Below, one piece after another: positions 39,131 to 51,801 of a stretch of DNA of 64,000 bases. The stretch is from Diplolepis rosae (Eukaryota > Arthropoda > Insecta > Hymenoptera > Diplolepididae), in the NCBI GenBank assembly GCA_030998225.1, contig JAPYXD010000459.1:1736001-1800000 (forward strand), in the 5' to 3' direction. Below the pieces are notes generated by a model. That model saw nothing but the letters and a program-made list of their open reading frames with translations. It was not told the origin of the DNA and did no database searches. Numbering within the stretch: position 1 is the first letter of the stretch; each line of letters starts with the position of its first letter. The translations under genes and the position numbers were made by a program.

Positions 39131-41391
39131 TATAAGGGGACCCCACTCTACGCAGCCTTTGGAAAATTTGGACGCGTAGATTCAGATTTGGTTAGTTTGC
39201 TGTCATGACTCGACTAGAGCGCAGTCGGAGAATTGATCCGGAACTAAATTCTCTATTAAATACTTTAAACACTGTTCAATATTAGCGTTTTATTGAATAT
39301 TTTATAAAGAAAATAGTGAACAATTTACGTATCTAAAGTTTAAAAAGTTTCTTTCAATTCGATATGATGGAAAAAGTGACTTACAAACGAAAATACGAAA
39401 TCTCACTGACTGCCGTCATGTGTGAAAACTGCTCCTTGGTCCTCTCTTTGATGATTTTCCCACCCTAGAACCTTGGCCTTTTGGGCGTTTACTTATGAAT
39501 TCATTGGTAGAATTCATCCCCCAGAATTAGTAAACTTTCTTTAATTGGTTCTTAGTTACCCCATTTTGAATCACGTGGGCGACTACGCTTACGGTCCCTT
39601 CTTGGCACTTTTTCTGAAACTAGTGCACCACCCGTGGAGACGGTCCAGTCACATAAATTAGACCGTACTTGAACTCGAGGTCCAGCTAGCCCCTTCACAC
39701 ATGACCTGTCGCCGAGTCCTTTCAATCTTTTATTGTTATAAGCATTTCTGGTTCCAATTTCTGACGAAACATTCTAAAGCATGGTTTTCGTAAGTTTGTC
39801 TATAAAAATGTCAAGAGTTTACTTTTAATTTACTCTGCAAGTTGAACAACATGCGCTTTTGAATTTTATGTGATAATTTTCAGGGAAAAGTGTTTAGCTT
39901 TAAAGTGTCTAGTCATCAGAAATGGTTCACAGATTCTAGAACAGAAATGCTAAAGAAAGATTTTTCTCTGGAATACAGTTATAAATCTTAAAACTAAGTA
40001 TTTTACGAGGCGAGATACCAGTCTTTGGATTTAAATATATTTGAAAAAGGAACATTTCAAGATTATGATATAATCCAGACTAGACCTGTAGTCTCAAAAA
40101 TACAAATCCTTAAAATTAACTTATTTTTAAAGTCTCCTCAGTAGATCAACAATTCTGCCAATTAAATTAAGAATTTAATTGAAAATTTACATTTGAAATT
40201 GTCACGTGACCATAAATTGTTGCCAAAATAAGAAGGTGAAATCATGACTTGCGAACACGCCTTTACCTTTAGTTTATTCGCTCTCCGCAATAAAGATGAG
40301 CGCACAGGTGCGATCATCACATTGCATCGTTCGTTGCGCCGCTTGCGGAAAAGCGTTGCAACACAAGTTTCAAAAATGTCGGCGCTCATAATAATGTAAG
40401 CGTGATTTGTACAAACAAAAATTACCAGTCATTGCCATACATATGCGAGAAGTTTTAAATATATTAATAAACAAGTGTGTGCAAGATAATATGGTCTATT
40501 GTTTTACTACTGGTTGCGCATCCACGCGCTATGTTGTAAAGAAGAAAAAAGAAAAAGAAGACAGGCTGGAGAAACGTCACTTCTTTTGCCCTAGCACGGT
40601 CAGTATGTTTAATTATTTTATAAATCTGTAATGTGAAGTACATTGATCTGTATTTAATTTGTGTGCTATTGCAACTATTTTTTCTTGATCTCCTAGCCAA
40701 AAGTACGCTCCGCCCGGCCGCATTTCACTCCAGAAACAACGACTTTTGTGGCCGCTAAATTCATCGTATAATTCGTTTGTTTAATTTATTTTAATGTGAC
40801 TTCATGCAATTACACGAAAAATCAATATTAATATTGTTTTTTCAGAATAAATTTTCTCTGGTATTTGTTAATTTAAAAAAAAATTTGATTTTCAATTTTT
40901 TTTGCAGTTTTTTATATGATTGCATTTCTTATTATAATATTTCCGAATAATATATAGCTGCAACAAAAATTACGGATACTCATCAACCTCTCTTAGAAGA
41001 TTTTCAAACTCTTCAATGCAAGTAACTTTAATGTAAATACTTGAAGAAACAAAAGGGTTTGCTTTCCATCTTCGCGTTGACAGGTGACATAATCTACAAA
41101 ATTCAGAAAAAGGCAAAATGTAGATAACATAAACTATACTTCACTTAGTAAACACATCTATATTGTATATTATATTAGATTTCATATAAAATAACAACAG
41201 TATACTTTTAAAATAATGTTAACTATAACGGTGCCACTGTATTTGTTTATCTGTTTTCGTGCAGTAGACAAAGACAACACGACAGCCATATTGTGAAAAT
41301 TCAAGAGTTTGACATTTCCCTGTAAGAGGCGCTACGAGCGATGCAAACTAATTAAATCCGAATCCACGCGTTCAAATTTTCCGCGAGTGGG
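39131..41391. other. Intergenic region with one weak exon-like stretch
   Basis: Mostly AT-rich without recognisable repeat ends. At 40491-40599 an ATG opens MVYCFTTGCAS and ends in HFFCPST before a possible donor (GTCAGT). The M-x-x-C-x-x-x-x-C start is reminiscent of a THAP zinc finger, but the later Cys/His pair was not found, so no gene is called. Confidence 0.3.
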
Positions 41392-41954
41392 GTCAAAGAT
41401 ATTATAAACCTAGATGCGGCCAATAGTTGGTTCACTAGTTCACTGGGCCAATAGAACCATAGTTCGGTAGACTTAAATGTAGACGTCGCTTTCGGCGTGT
41501 TTTTCCCGGTCCCCTCTTGCCTCTCAAAGCACCGTAGGATCAAATCAAATTAGTCCCTCGAAAGCATTATAGAGGCGCTAAATGTATCTCCCTCCAATCC
41601 CCTCCACCCGCTGAGATACCCATAAACAGAAAGCGCGCTTTAAAAATTTAAATTTAAATTATATATATTGAAGAAAATTAAAAATTGGTAAACAAAGCAA
41701 GGAAAAGCGACGTGTAAAGTGTTTCAATGTTACTTTATGTGTATTTTATTTTGCTTTATAGTATCATTTTGATATTGAAATAGGTTACAGTGAACATGCA
41801 TTGCTAAATTAACTTTCTGTCAGTGGAAGATAAGTACATGAATGAAAAACCAATATTTAATTATTATAATTTGAACATGTATGCAATAGAAAGAGAATTA
41901 GTTTCTTATTTTTAAAAAGTTTAATTTTTTATTTTCGTATTTTTAATTCTTTTT

Positions 41955-43197
41955 TTTTACATTCTCATCATGGATCTGTCTGTCTGTAGTAGGTCGTGTG
42001 CGGCATAACTCTCGATAGAATTATCAGATTGAATTGAGCTTTGGCACACTTTATCGGAGCCGAAAAAGTAAGACAACTTCGTTAACCAGCCACATCCAAA
42101 CAAAATTGAGGGATTGAGCACTACTTTTATGTTTTTGAAAATAACTTTTTGAAAAAATCAAAAATTTCAATACTGGTTTTTGATAGTGCTCATAAATCTC
42201 TACAAATTATCCTGATAACATTTTTTGATTAAATCAAAATTAGAAATGTTACAGCATATTCAAATTCGAAAAAAGTCAATATCAAAATTCCATTTTCAAG
42301 TTAAATTATACGAGATACGAAAAAACGTTATAATACAATATTATTTACTACATAAAGACCTTCAAATTTAAATTGTAACATTTTTCCATAAGATGCATAT
42401 TTTTCTTTTTAATTTGAAAAAAAACTATTGAAAATCCAAAATTCAATTCTTTAACAATAATATGTGAAATACGAAAAAAACGTAGGAATACAAAATTGTT
42501 CGTTCCAAAAAGATCTACAAATTTTGTCTTATACAGTTTCTAATAAAACATATTTTTCGTTTCAATTCCAAAAAATACGATTAAAATTAGAAAATTCCAT
42601 TTTTTAGACAAAATATGTGAGATACAAAAAAAACGTTTAGATGGAAAATTGTTTGTCTGAATGAAGTCTACAAATTCTCATTAAGACATTTCGGGACAGG
42701 ATGTATATTTTATGTTTTAATTTTTAATATTAAAAAATTCGATTTTTTTCACCAAAATATGTGATACGAAATAAGCGTTGTTCTGCAAAATCGTTTCCTT
42801 AAATAAAGTCTACGATTGTTTTTTCTTTTTGAGAGATTTGGAAGAAAATAAATTATTTTAATCATGTAATTTATTAAAAAGTTACCGAAATGTATACAGA
42901 AAATCGAGCGCGAAGCGCGAGCGTCATGATGAGAATGTGTTGATAGAGCCTTAAGTAAATTGAATTTCCTATTTCACTTAAATTCAAAAAGAAATTGAGT
43001 GACTTTAAGAAAATGTGTAATTCACATCATCTGTAATATTATTATAAAATTGGTTTGAGCTTTAGTATCAAATTATAATAAATAAACTTGAATGTATGTG
43101 AAGAGCACAAGAACGGAGCGCGAAGCACGACGATCAAATCGCGCGCCCTAGGCGCGCTCAAACTTGCGAGCGAAGCGAGCTGCGCGCAGATTTTTTT
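41955..43197 (+). repeat. Hairpin-rich repeat family, copy C (left palindrome arm)
   Basis: Same family as copy A, starting ACATTCTCATCATGGAT and ending GCGAGCTGCGCGCAGATTT. It differs from copy A in its terminal hairpins (GCGCGCCCTAGGCGCGC) and lacks the 665-bp MITE. Confidence 0.75.
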
Positions 43198-43317
43198 CAT
43201 TATGAACAACTTCTAGTTTCCAGGATTTTTATTCTTTTCAAATATTATTCAAATTAATAATTACAATTTTAAAAATAAAATTTTAAATTAATTAGTTAAT
43301 TGAAAATTTAGACTTAA

Positions 43318-43522
43318 GAGTATGTGATACTTTGCCATAAGAGCAATTTAGTTTACACAGTTGTTCTTCCACAATTTTTAATTTTTCAACAAAATAATAG
43401 TGCACAGACGTCAGTGTTAATTTTCTTTACGCCTCGGCACTATTATTTTTTTGATAAATTCAAAATTGTGGAAAAACAACTGTGTAAACTAAATTGCTTT
43501 CAAGGTAAAGTATCACATACCC
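43318..43522. mobile_element. 205-bp TTAA MITE in left palindrome arm
   Basis: TTAA at 43314-43317 and 43523-43526, ends GAGTATGTGATAC and the inverse of GGGTATGTGATAC, resembling the ends of the 14723 family. The interior is itself a hairpin (TTTAGTTTACACAGTTGTTC). The twin in the right arm is at 45728-45932. Confidence 0.8.
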
Positions 43523-44350
43523 TTAAATCAATATCTTACCAGTTCAAATGCTGAAGTCTTCTCCTTTTTTTAAGCTCAATGTTTACAGAATTTTTTTTGA
43601 AAATTTAAAGAAGAAAGTTGTCCGAAGCTCAATAATTTGTAATTTCTAAAATATTTGTTTGACTCACACTAGTCAGAATGTTTTAAAATCTCATTGTAAT
43701 TTATGGCTAGTTCTTGTATTTTCTTATTAAAAAAGTGATAATTCCACACTTTTCTGAAAAAAAAATAGATCAATGTTTTTCAAAAAAACTCAAATGAATT
43801 GTTTTATGTACAATAAATGCTAACTGATTTCTGAATATATTCAGCAGCTTTTCTTTTTGGGAAACTTTGTCTCATCAAAAAAATATGAATAATTTATATT
43901 AATTTCATTAAAACTATGCCAAATGCTGCAAATAAATTATTATAAACGTTTTTCAATATTTAAAGAGAATTAAAAAATTAAAAATAATAACTTTATAACA
44001 AAAATTATACCTAATAAATTACTTAATTTGTTACATTTGTTACATTTTAATGTAAATATTAAAAAAAAATGTTATGTTACTTTATATTATAATTATTGTT
44101 TCGGACAGTTTGGTTAATGTATGACTCACCAAATTTTTCATTAATATATCCAATCAAATATTTATTTTAATTGAATGTAAAATATTAGATAGATTCACTA
44201 AAAAATTTGGTTCAATAAATAAACGATTTTGTTCTTTGAACAAAATTTTTATTACATAATTTTTTATTCAACGAAGTAAATCCTCGCCGCATATTAATCA
44301 TTATTTTAAGATGTTGGGGTTCTTTTAAAATAAATGGAATTAAATTAAAA

Positions 44351-44907
44351 TTAATTAATCACTTGTAAAAAGCACTTATAGCCTTAAAAAAGCCTTTGAA
44401 AATTAAAAAAATTTTGATTTCAAACGATTTTAAAACTCCTTTCATTTTTAGATCATTGTATCATTAATTCATCTGATTTACATTGTACTTTTGTAAAATT
44501 TCAATAACTGTAATTTAATTTTCATTTGCAAGACCTGAAGAGTATTGGATTTAAATTCTAAACTCAAAATTTCAATTTCTCATTTCGACCAAAAATATTG
44601 ACAGTAACCAAACCTACTGCTCCTACTTTATCTGAGCACACTACTTTCTCGAGTCGCGGGTCGCGGGGAAGGTCGGAAGCACCGAAATCTCGAGTGAAAT
44701 TGAAAACCGAGCCCCAGCAAAGCTTGCTAGCGAAGGAGCGTGAGCCAGCTTAGATTTTAGCCAAAACCGAAAATCACGGCGCGGTGAACTTTTTTGACAA
44801 AACTTTAGTTTTAAAAATTCAATGGTAAAATAAGGAATACAAATTTTTTAAATGAATTTTATTTTGATTATTTAATTATTTTATAATTGTTTTCATTTTT
44901 AATTAAT
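44351..44907. other. Unique spacer at the centre of the giant palindrome
   Basis: 557 bp between the arms. It includes a GC-rich patch at about 44650-44790 (TCGAGTCGCGGGTCGCGGGG and AAAGCTTGCTAGCGAAGGAG) unlike the surrounding AT-rich DNA. No gene recognised. Confidence 0.6.
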
Positions 44908-45727
44908 TTAATTCCATTTATTTTAAAAGAACCCCAACATCTTAAAATAATGATTAATATGCGGCGAGGATTTACTTCGTTGAATAAAAAATTATGTAAT
45001 AAAAATTTTGTTCAAAGAACAAAATCGTTTATTTATTGAACCAAATTTTTTAGTGAATCTATCTAATATTTTACATTCAATTAAAATAAATATTTGATTG
45101 GATATATTAATGAAAAATTTGGTGAGTCATACATTAACCAAACTGTCCGAAACAATAATTATAATATAAAGTAACATAACATTTTTTTTTAATATTTACA
45201 TTAAAATGTAACAAATGTAACAAATTAAGTAATTTATTAGGTATAATTTTTGTTATAAAGTTATTATTTTTAATTTTTTAATTCTCTTTAAATATTGAAA
45301 AACGTTTATAATAATTTATTTGCAGCATTTGGCATAGTTTTAATGAAATTAATATAAATTATTCATATTTTTTTGATGAGACAAAGTTTCCCAAAAAGAA
45401 AAGCTGCTGAATATATTCAGAAATCAGTTAGCATTTATTGTACATAAAACAATTCATTTGAGTTTTTTTGAAAAACATTGATCTATTTTTTTTCAGAAAA
45501 GTGTGGAATTATCACTTTTTTAATAAGAAAATACAAGAACTAGCCATAAATTACAATGAGATTTTAAAACATTCTGACTAGTGTGAGTCAAACAAATATT
45601 TTAGAAATTACAAATTATTGAGCTTCGGACAACTTTCTTCTTTAAATTTTCAAAAAAAATTCTGTAAACATTGAGCTTAAAAAAAGGAGAAGACTTCAGC
45701 ATTTGAACTGGTAAGATATTGATTTAA

Positions 45728-45932
45728 GAGTATGTGATACTTTGCCATAAGAGCAATTTAGTTTACACAGTTGTTTTTCCACAATTTTGAATTTATCAAA
45801 AAAATAATAGTGCCGAGGCGTAAAGAAAATTAACACTGACGTCTGTGCACTATTATTTTGTTGAAAAATTAAAAATTGTGGAAGAACAACTGTGTAAACT
45901 AAATTGCTCTTATGGCAAAGTATCACATACTC
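45728..45932. mobile_element. 205-bp TTAA MITE in right palindrome arm
   Basis: Twin of 43318-43522, flanked by TTAA at 45724-45727 and 45933-45936. Its two ends match each other better than those of the left-arm twin (CTTATGG against TTCAAGG at one inner site). Confidence 0.8.
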
Positions 45933-46052
45933 TTAAGTCTAAATTTTCAATTAACTAATTAATTTAAAATTTTATTTTTAAAATTGTAATTATTAATTTG
46001 AATAATATTTGAAAAGAATAAAAATCCTGGAAACTAGAAGTTGTTCATAATG

Positions 46053-47410
46053 AAAAAAATCTGCGCGCAGCTCGCTTCGCTCGCAAGTTTGAGCGCGCCT
46101 AGGGCGCGCGATTTGATCGTCGTGCTTCGCGCTCCGTTCTTGTGCTCTTCACATACATTCAAGTTTATTTATTATAATTTGATACTAAAGCTCAAACCAA
46201 TTTTATAATAATATTACAGATGATGTGAATTACACATTTTCTTAAAGTCACTCAATTTCTTTTTGAATTTAAGTGAAATAGGAAATTCAATTTACTTAAG
46301 GCTCTATCAACACATTCTCATCATGACGCTCGCGCTTCGCGCTCGATTTTCTGTATACATTTCGGTAACTTTTTAATAAATTACATGATTAAAATAATTT
46401 ATTTTCTTCCAAATCTCTCAAAAAGAAAAAACAATCGTAGACTTTATTTAAGGAAACGATTTTGCAGAACAACGCTTATTTCGTATCACATATTTTGGTG
46501 AAAAAAATCGAATTTTTTTAATATTAAAAATTAAAACATAAAATATACATCCTGTCCCGAAATGTCTTAATGAGAATTTGTAGACTTCATTCAGACAAAC
46601 AATTTTCCATCTAAACGTTTTTTTTGTATCTCACATATTTTGTCTAAAAAATGGAATTTTCTAATTTTAATCGTATTTTTTGGAATTGAAACGAAAAATA
46701 TGTTTTATTAGAAACTGTATAAGACAAAATTTGTAGATCTTTTTGGAACGAACAATTTTGTATTCCTACGTTTTTTTCGTATTTCACATATTATTGTTAA
46801 AGAATTGAATTTTGGATTTTCAATAGTTTTTTTTCAAATTAAAAAGAAAAATATGCATCTTATGGAAAAATGTTACAATTTAAATTTGAAGGTCTTTATG
46901 TAGTAAATAATATTGTATTATAACGTTTTTTCGTATCTCGTATAATTTAACTTGAAAATGGAATTTTGATATTGACTTTTTTCGAATTTGAATATGCTGT
47001 AACATTTCTAATTTTGATTTAATCAAAAAATGTTATCAGGATAATTTGTAGAGATTTATGAGCACTATCAAAAACCAGTATTGAAATTTTTGATTTTTTC
47101 AAAAAGTTATTTTCAAAAACATAAAAGTAGTGCTCAATCCCTCAATTTTGTTTGGATGTGGCTGGTTAACGAAGTTGTCTTACTTTTTCGGCTCCGATAA
47201 AGTGTGCCAAAGCTCAATTCAATCTGATAATTCTATCGAGAGTTATGCCGCACACGACCTACTACAGACAGACAGACAGACACTTTCGTAAAAACCGTTT
47301 TTTCTGACTCAGGGGATCTCAAAACGTTAAGATTTGATGAAAATTTCGAATGTCATTTTTCACATAAAACCAATAAGTACCTTCTCATCCATGATGAGAA
47401 TGTAAAAAAA
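46053..47410 (-). repeat. Hairpin-rich repeat family, copy D (right palindrome arm)
   Basis: The fullest copy. It begins AAAAAAATCTGCGCGCAGCTC, has GC hairpins at about 46061-46140 and 46325-46345, the ACAGACAGACAGACAGACAC run at 47264-47283, and ends with TTCTCATCCATGATGAGAA at about 47383-47401. Confidence 0.75.
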
Positions 47411-47862
47411 AAGAATTAAAAATATGAAAATAAAAAATTAAACTTTTTAAAAATAAGAAACTAATTCTCTTTCTATTGCATACATGTTCAAATTATAATA
47501 ATTAAATATTGGTTTTTCATTCATGTACTTATCTTCCACTGACAGAAAGTTAATTTAGCAATGCATGTTCACTGTAACCTATTTCAATATCAAAATGATA
47601 CTATAAAGCAAAATAAAATACACATAAAGTAACATTGAAACACTTTACACGTCGCTTTTCCTTGCTTTGTTTACCAATTTTTAATTTTCTTCAATATATA
47701 TAATTTAAATTTAAATTTTTAAAGCGCGCTTTCTGTTTATGGGTATCTCAGCGGGTGGAGGGGATTGGAGGGAGATACATTTAGCGCCTCTATAATGCTT
47801 TCGAGGGACTAATTTGATTGGATCCTACGGTGCTGTGAGAGGCAAGAGGGGACCGGGAAAAA

Positions 47863-48118
47863 TATAGGCTTTTGAGTACATCGGAGTTGGGAGCCTACTT
47901 CCCAAGTCAGTAAGGATTAACTTTCTTAAATAACTGACATTGCACTTCAGTTAACAATAATTATTTATTTAACAACAACAATTATGAGACGCGTAGCGTC
48001 TTGTCTATGGAACGACTAAGTAACGACTGTATCTAACATGGCCGCCGCTGCGGCGTAGCGCTTGAGCGTCAGGGTTGGGAGACTCGGTGATTCAAGATGC
48101 ATTCCGTCGTTCCCTACA
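47863..48118 (-). repeat. 3' LTR
   Basis: 256 bp. In element orientation it starts TGTAGGGAACGACGG and ends AAAAGCCTATA. One mismatch to the 5' LTR. Confidence 0.93.
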
Positions 48119-48135
48119 GTACTCCCCCCTGAGTG
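48119..48135 (-). promoter_or_regulatory. Polypurine tract
   Basis: In element orientation CAGGGGGGAGTAC lies directly before the 3' LTR, the expected place for plus-strand priming. Confidence 0.65.
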
Positions 48136-48696
48136 AGAGCGGTCAAAAAGTATACATGTGAAAGTTGTTAACAGTATTGCACGCATAAATGCAAAATAAT
48201 ACAGTTAATTTTTATAAAATAAATATTGCACGCATTGTGGGGTTAATTTATATTACGTATAAAAAAAAAAATTTTTGACGATAATACATAGAAATAAAGA
48301 TGATACTCCGTTTTCAACATCGATAATAGCGATTTGTTTCAATAACAATCAGTTCTTAACGTGCGATTAACATTATTGTAGACGAAATTTAGCGATTCAG
48401 GCTGGCCTAACCTAACGAATACTAATTTCTAACAATAGGCATTCGCAAGATCGATGATTACCATTGATAAAAGGCTCGATGTTAGCAAAACAAGAGATAC
48501 GTTGTTCGTTTCGTCGACATTTGTAACAATTATAGGTTGAGACGACAGAAATACAAATAATGTCAAATGGGTGACAAGATAGTTATTCGCGAAATTGGAG
48601 ACGAAAGGGGAAGATACCAAGCCACAGTCACAGACGTTTGACTTCTCTTGGTTCTTTTCCGACGTCATTCAATAACCAAATAACATCCAGATCCAT

Positions 48697-51600
48697 TTAC
48701 ATGAATGATACTCGTTTGCGAGAATACGTTCGTAATACAGGTGAGACTGTTTCTTTAGAAGGAAGTTGATCAATGTCGTCGCGCATGAAATATGCTGGCT
48801 TTATATTCTCGATGGAGACGTGGCGAGAAATGCCGTTAAAATCTATTTCGTAAACCCTGTCGGAGGTTCGGTTTAAGATCTTATGTGGGCCCGTGTATGG
48901 GCGCTCTAAAGCTTTTTTGGCGTGATCACGAAGGAAAACGTGAGTGGAATCTTTCAAGTCTTTAAAAATAAACGCTTTACGTTTGTATTTTTGTGCAACA
49001 GGAACTGGTTTGATCCGACGCATGTGGTCGCGGAATTCTTCGAGAAAAATGTGTGGGTCAGGTGAGAAATACTCGGGGAGGACGAACTCTCCTGGAATCC
49101 GAAGTGTTGCGCCGAACACAAACTCTGCTGGAGAAGCTCCGACGTCCAGAATGTTAGACCTGAGGCCCAGCAAAATGGTTGATAGCGAGCGGGACCATTC
49201 TGGGTCGGAATGGCACATAATGGCTGCCTTAAACGAGCGGTGCCACCGTTCAATCATACCGTTAGAGGAGGGATGATAAGCAGTGGTGCGAATGCGATTG
49301 CAGCCAATTAGTTTCAACAGCGCTGGGAAGATCTGAGATTCAAATTGACTCCCTTGGTCGATTATTAGAGTCTCAGGCGAACCATAACGAGAGACCCATT
49401 GATCGACAAAAGCTCTACAAACGGTTAATGCTTCGATGTTAGCAAGTGGAATCGCCTCAGGCCATCGTGAAAAACGGTCGATGAGGGTGAGGCAATATTT
49501 AAAACCATTGCTGATTGGAAGCGGTCCAACGATGTCCATATGAATATGGCGAAAGCGTCCATCCGGAGCTGTAAAGTTTGATGGCAACACACGGTTGTGC
49601 CGCGAAATCTTCGACTGTTGGCATTCATGACATGCTTTGCACCAGTCGGAGATCTCGCAACGCATCGATGGCCATACGTAGCGCTTACGGATAACGCGGT
49701 CCGTAACTTTTGCGCTCGGATGTGCTGGGTGATGGAATAATTTAAACACTCGATCCCTGAGTGACGATGGAATAATGGGACGAAGTGCTTCGCCAGTTAG
49801 GTCGCAGTAAATTGACGTATGTTCAGGACCCCATTGGATTTTTCGAATGTTCAAAGAGCATTTAGGGTCGGAGATGAGAGCTTTAATTTCATCATCATTC
49901 GTTTGGGCTTCCGCGAGTTCCGCGAGACTGAATTCCGTGGGTACACGGATACTCTCTACACGAGAAAGTGAGTCAGCAACTATATTTTCGTCGCCTGGTT
50001 GATATTTGATGTTTGTGGAAAATTGCGATATGAAGGCGATCTGACGCTGTTGTCGCTGCGAGATTTTTTCGACGCGTTGAGAAAACATATAAATCAGCGG
50101 TTTATGATCGGTGACGATAGAGAAGGTCTGCCCCTCGAGGAAATACCGAAAGTGTCGGATAGCCTCGTAAATTGCGGTAAGTTCTCGATCATAGGTGCTG
50201 TACACGCGTTGGGCCGATGAAAATTTTCGCGAGAAGAACGCCAGGGGTTTCCAAGAGTTGCTGATCCATTGCTCAAGGGATGCGCCCATACCGAAGTTAG
50301 AGGCATCGGTAACCAGGCGGGTCTCAGCATCATGAGCAGGATGAGATAAACGTGTTGCGTTAGCCAGATCGAATTTTACCTTTTCAAACGCAGCATCGCT
50401 TTCGAGATCCCACGGAATTGAACGTTTGTCGTTCTTACGAGAGTCGCAGATGAATTTTTGCAGCGGCGCCTGGACTTCAGCAGCGTGTTTTAAACTTTTT
50501 CGATAAAAATTCACCATTCCGAGAAATCGGCGGAGTTCGACGACGGTTTTTGGTTTTGAAAAATCGGTAATTGCCTGCACCTTGTCCAAAGTTGGAGAAC
50601 AACCTTCATGGCTGATCTGGTAACCCAAGAAGTTGAGCTCAGATTTGCCGAATTGGCATTTGCTTAAGTTAATTCGCAAAGAAAAATCTTTTAAACGTTG
50701 GAAAACGATTTTGAGGTGACTCTCATGCTCTTCATAGGACGAAGCGATAAGAATGTCATCGATATAAGCGAAAACGAAGCTGAGATCACCAAGAGCGCGA
50801 TAGATATATCGTTGGAAGGTTTGACCAGCATTTCTGAGGCCAAATGTCATAACCACGTATTCAAATAGCCCGAAAGGGGTTATGACAGCTGTTTTTGGTA
50901 TGTCGCTCGGAGTTATTGGTATTTGGTGATAAGCCATGTGCAAATCCAATTTGGAAAAGATCTGTTTACCTCTTAGCATAGAGGCGAAATCATGAAGGTG
51001 TGGTACGGGATACCTATCAGGAACCGTGATGGCATTTAAACGTCGATAATCGCCGCAGACGCGCCACTCACCATTTTTCTTTTTTACCATGTGAATGGGT
51101 GATGCCCATGGGCTACTGGAAGGACGACAAATTCCGTCTTCGGTCATTCGTTTGAAAATTGCCTTGGCAGCGACTAGTTTTTCCGGGGACAGGCGTCGAG
51201 CACGGTCAAAAACGGGAGGGCCGTTAGTCAGAATGTCGTGTTCTACATCGACTTTATGAGGAATGATTCCCTGAGGAAGAGATGTAAGCTCTGGGAAACA
51301 TGCCAGAATTTTAGAAAATGCATGGTCATGGTTGATGACACTTAAACCGTAGATCGATGCAGATTTAATGAAACCGCGAGCGCTTAGGCCAGTGGTTGTA
51401 TCGACCAAACGCGATTCGTGCAAGAATGGAACGAGGTGATAATGTGCAAGCAAGTCCGCCCCTATGATAGGGTAAGGGACTGCTGCTACGCAAAAATTCC
51501 ATTTGAAACATCGGCGCAGGTTAAGATTTAGCGTGATGGTGCGCTCGCCATAAGTCAAAACTCGTGAATCGTTAGCCGCGAACAAGACAAGATCGCTTGG

Positions 51601-51801
51601 TTTGAGTTTCATTGTAGATGCCTCCGCCGGAATTAAGGAGATATCTGAACCGGTATCTATTAAATAAATTAATCCACTGGATAAGTCCTGAATATGGAGA
51701 CGCTTGGAACTAGACGGGCCCGTATCGATGATTTCCGCTCGAGAGGGCTGCACTAGTTTCCCCAGGTCGTATCGGTTCTCCACGAGCACGGCTGAGTGCA
51801 C
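48697..51801 (-). CDS. pol: Retrotransposon Pol polyprotein (protease, reverse transcriptase, RNase H, integrase)
   Basis: About 1034 residues open from the gag overlap to the stop. Domains in order: aspartic protease ([12 protein letters not shown], near residue 50); reverse transcriptase (about 200-400) with YIDDIL; RNase H ([12 protein letters not shown], then TDHKPL); integrase with HHCC finger (HPAHP ... [11 protein letters not shown]) and the DDE core ([32 protein letters not shown]). No stop or frameshift was seen inside. The frame is -1 relative to gag with a 49-bp overlap, and there is no usable ATG near its start, so expression as a Gag-Pol fusion by ribosomal frameshifting is expected. 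Confidence 0.93.
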   Translation of the reverse strand: MHSAVLVENRYDLGKLVQPSRAEIIDTGPSSSKRLHIQDLSSGLIYLIDTGSDISLIPAEASTMKLKPSDLVLFAANDSRVLTYGERTITLNLNLRRCFKWNFCVAAVPYPIIGADLLAHYHLVPFLHESRLVDTTTGLSARGFIKSASIYGLSVINHDHAFSKILACFPELTSLPQGIIPHKVDVEHDILTNGPPVFDRARRLSPEKLVAAKAIFKRMTEDGICRPSSSPWASPIHMVKKKNGEWRVCGDYRRLNAITVPDRYPVPHLHDFASMLRGKQIFSKLDLHMAYHQIPITPSDIPKTAVITPFGLFEYVVMTFGLRNAGQTFQRYIYRALGDLSFVFAYIDDILIASSYEEHESHLKIVFQRLKDFSLRINLSKCQFGKSELNFLGYQISHEGCSPTLDKVQAITDFSKPKTVVELRRFLGMVNFYRKSLKHAAEVQAPLQKFICDSRKNDKRSIPWDLESDAAFEKVKFDLANATRLSHPAHDAETRLVTDASNFGMGASLEQWISNSWKPLAFFSRKFSSAQRVYSTYDRELTAIYEAIRHFRYFLEGQTFSIVTDHKPLIYMFSQRVEKISQRQQRQIAFISQFSTNIKYQPGDENIVADSLSRVESIRVPTEFSLAELAEAQTNDDEIKALISDPKCSLNIRKIQWGPEHTSIYCDLTGEALRPIIPSSLRDRVFKLFHHPAHPSAKVTDRVIRKRYVWPSMRCEISDWCKACHECQQSKISRHNRVLPSNFTAPDGRFRHIHMDIVGPLPISNGFKYCLTLIDRFSRWPEAIPLANIEALTVCRAFVDQWVSRYGSPETLIIDQGSQFESQIFPALLKLIGCNRIRTTAYHPSSNGMIERWHRSFKAAIMCHSDPEWSRSLSTILLGLRSNILDVGASPAEFVFGATLRIPGEFVLPEYFSPDPHIFLEEFRDHMRRIKPVPVAQKYKRKAFIFKDLKDSTHVFLRDHAKKALERPYTGPHKILNRTSDRVYEIDFNGISRHVSIENIKPAYFMRDDIDQLPSKETVSPVLRTYSRKRVSFM

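Larger units (their letters stand above)
41392..44350 (+). repeat. Left arm of a giant palindrome
   Basis: Pairs in inverse orientation with 44908-47862 and, beyond the inserted retrotransposon, with 54580-54660. Landmarks: GTCAAAGATATTATAAACC (41391) against its complement ending about 54659; AGACGTCGCTTTCGGCGTGT (41481) against 54585-54604; and AAATGGAATTAAATTAA at the inner end. The arm contains a hairpin-family copy (41955-43197) lacking about 115 bp that the right arm keeps (after CATCATGGAT), and a 205-bp TTAA MITE. Identity looks about 99% where compared by eye. Confidence 0.85.
44908..47862 (-). repeat. Right arm of the giant palindrome (up to the retrotransposon)
   Basis: Inverse of 44350-41515. 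It continues after the retrotransposon at 54580-54660, so the arm is complete if the insertion is removed. It holds hairpin-family copy D and a 205-bp TTAA MITE. Confidence 0.85.

Noticed and set aside
43324..45926. Identical 76-codon frames in opposite directions
   Set aside because: They lie in the twin palindromic MITEs of the giant palindrome; the symmetry creates the frames.
48429..48668. 79-codon minus-strand frame after pol, considered as an envelope or third gene
   Set aside because: Too short, no signal peptide plus transmembrane layout typical of envelope, no family match. CsRn1-type elements normally lack env.
48954..50333. Open frames antisense to or out of frame with pol (48944-49276, 49425-49628, 50094-50333)
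   Set aside because: Shadows of the GC-richer pol coding sequence.
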